Made by a program: the position numbers and the translations under genes. A DNA stretch of 64,000 nt from Punctularia strigosozonata HHB-11173 SS5 (lineage: Eukaryota; Basidiomycota; Agaricomycetes; Corticiales; Punctulariaceae). The stretch covers positions 663,069 through 727,068 of the forward strand of contig NW_006767445.1 of the NCBI RefSeq assembly GCF_000264995.1, read 5' to 3'. Below, in pieces: positions 63,861 to 64,000 of the stretch. Below the pieces are notes generated by a model that was given only the letters and a program-made list of their open reading frames with translations, was not told the DNA's origin and searched no databases. How positions within the stretch are numbered: position 1 is the stretch's first letter; the number at the start of each line of letters is the position of its first letter.

Positions 63861-64000
63861 CAATCATATACTCAATAGATTATCTGAATAAGATTACTTT
63901 TATTTATTTATTATATATCACTGGTAACCATTCAAATTCTAGTAAAGAATTATTATTTTTCATTATATTTTATATATATGACAAAATTGTATCGAGTACT

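Noticed and set aside
1-64000. tRNA, rRNA, riboswitch, CRISPR or replication-origin signals
   Set aside because: Looked for cloverleaf-like and spaced direct-repeat patterns by eye; none was convincing.

Overview
The window is a transposon-crowded stretch of a filamentous basidiomycete genome, most likely an agaricomycete. Support for this: short spliceosomal introns (about 47-62 bp), chromodomain Gypsy elements, a Tad-like LINE, DIRS-like tyrosine-recombinase retroelements, a Helitron, and remnants of an alpha-kinase gene, a TET/JBP-like oxygenase gene and a multicopy agaricomycete family. I saw no rRNA, tRNA, CRISPR array or bacterial-type operon.

Ordinary host genes are confined to the left edge: the 3' end of an unidentified gene (1-167) and a five-exon gene resembling proteasome assembly chaperone 1 (353-1427). 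Everything to the right is mobile DNA, decayed genes or unassigned sequence.

Layout: a truncated Helitron replicase (3177-6416) is cut by a Gypsy-family solo LTR (6417-7153). That LTR joins it to a minus-strand DIRS-like element (to about 11632), which itself carries another solo LTR (10435-11183, 5-bp target duplication). A CCTAGG-rich repeat forms an inverted pair (11788-12290). Next come an alpha-kinase-like pseudogene (13850-16173) and a TET/JBP-like oxygenase pseudogene (16201-17522, minus). A nearly complete chromodomain Gypsy element follows (17917-25687). Between its pol and its polypurine tract lies an antisense, intron-containing gene for a Zn2Cys6 protein. Copia debris follows (25920-27877), then 2.2 kb of unassigned sequence, then a second DIRS-like element on the plus strand (30184-about 36800). 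This one has gag, RT-RNase H and tyrosine recombinase, and a solo LTR (32477-33236, target duplication CCCTA). A complete LINE with a 12-bp target duplication occupies 38189-43708 (minus). From 45468 to 53780 lies a Copia landscape: LTRs in both orientations, a second Zn2Cys6 gene (48424-49042, minus), a 419-bp assembly gap, and a Copia pol carrying a nested LTR of its own family. The right end (54 kb on) has degenerate LTR fragments, two more CCTAGG repeats, a decayed multicopy-family gene (59061-60402), a small Gypsy gag fragment and a third DIRS-type terminal hairpin.

Nearly all premature stops in the LINE, Gypsy and DIRS open frames can be explained by C-to-T change (CGA to TGA most often). 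This points to methylation-linked deamination or RIP-like mutation. The most interesting items are the antisense Zn2Cys6 gene inside the Gypsy element and its possible relative at 48.4-49.0 kb, the conserved +1 gag/RT overlap of the two DIRS copies, and the TET/JBP-like remnant.
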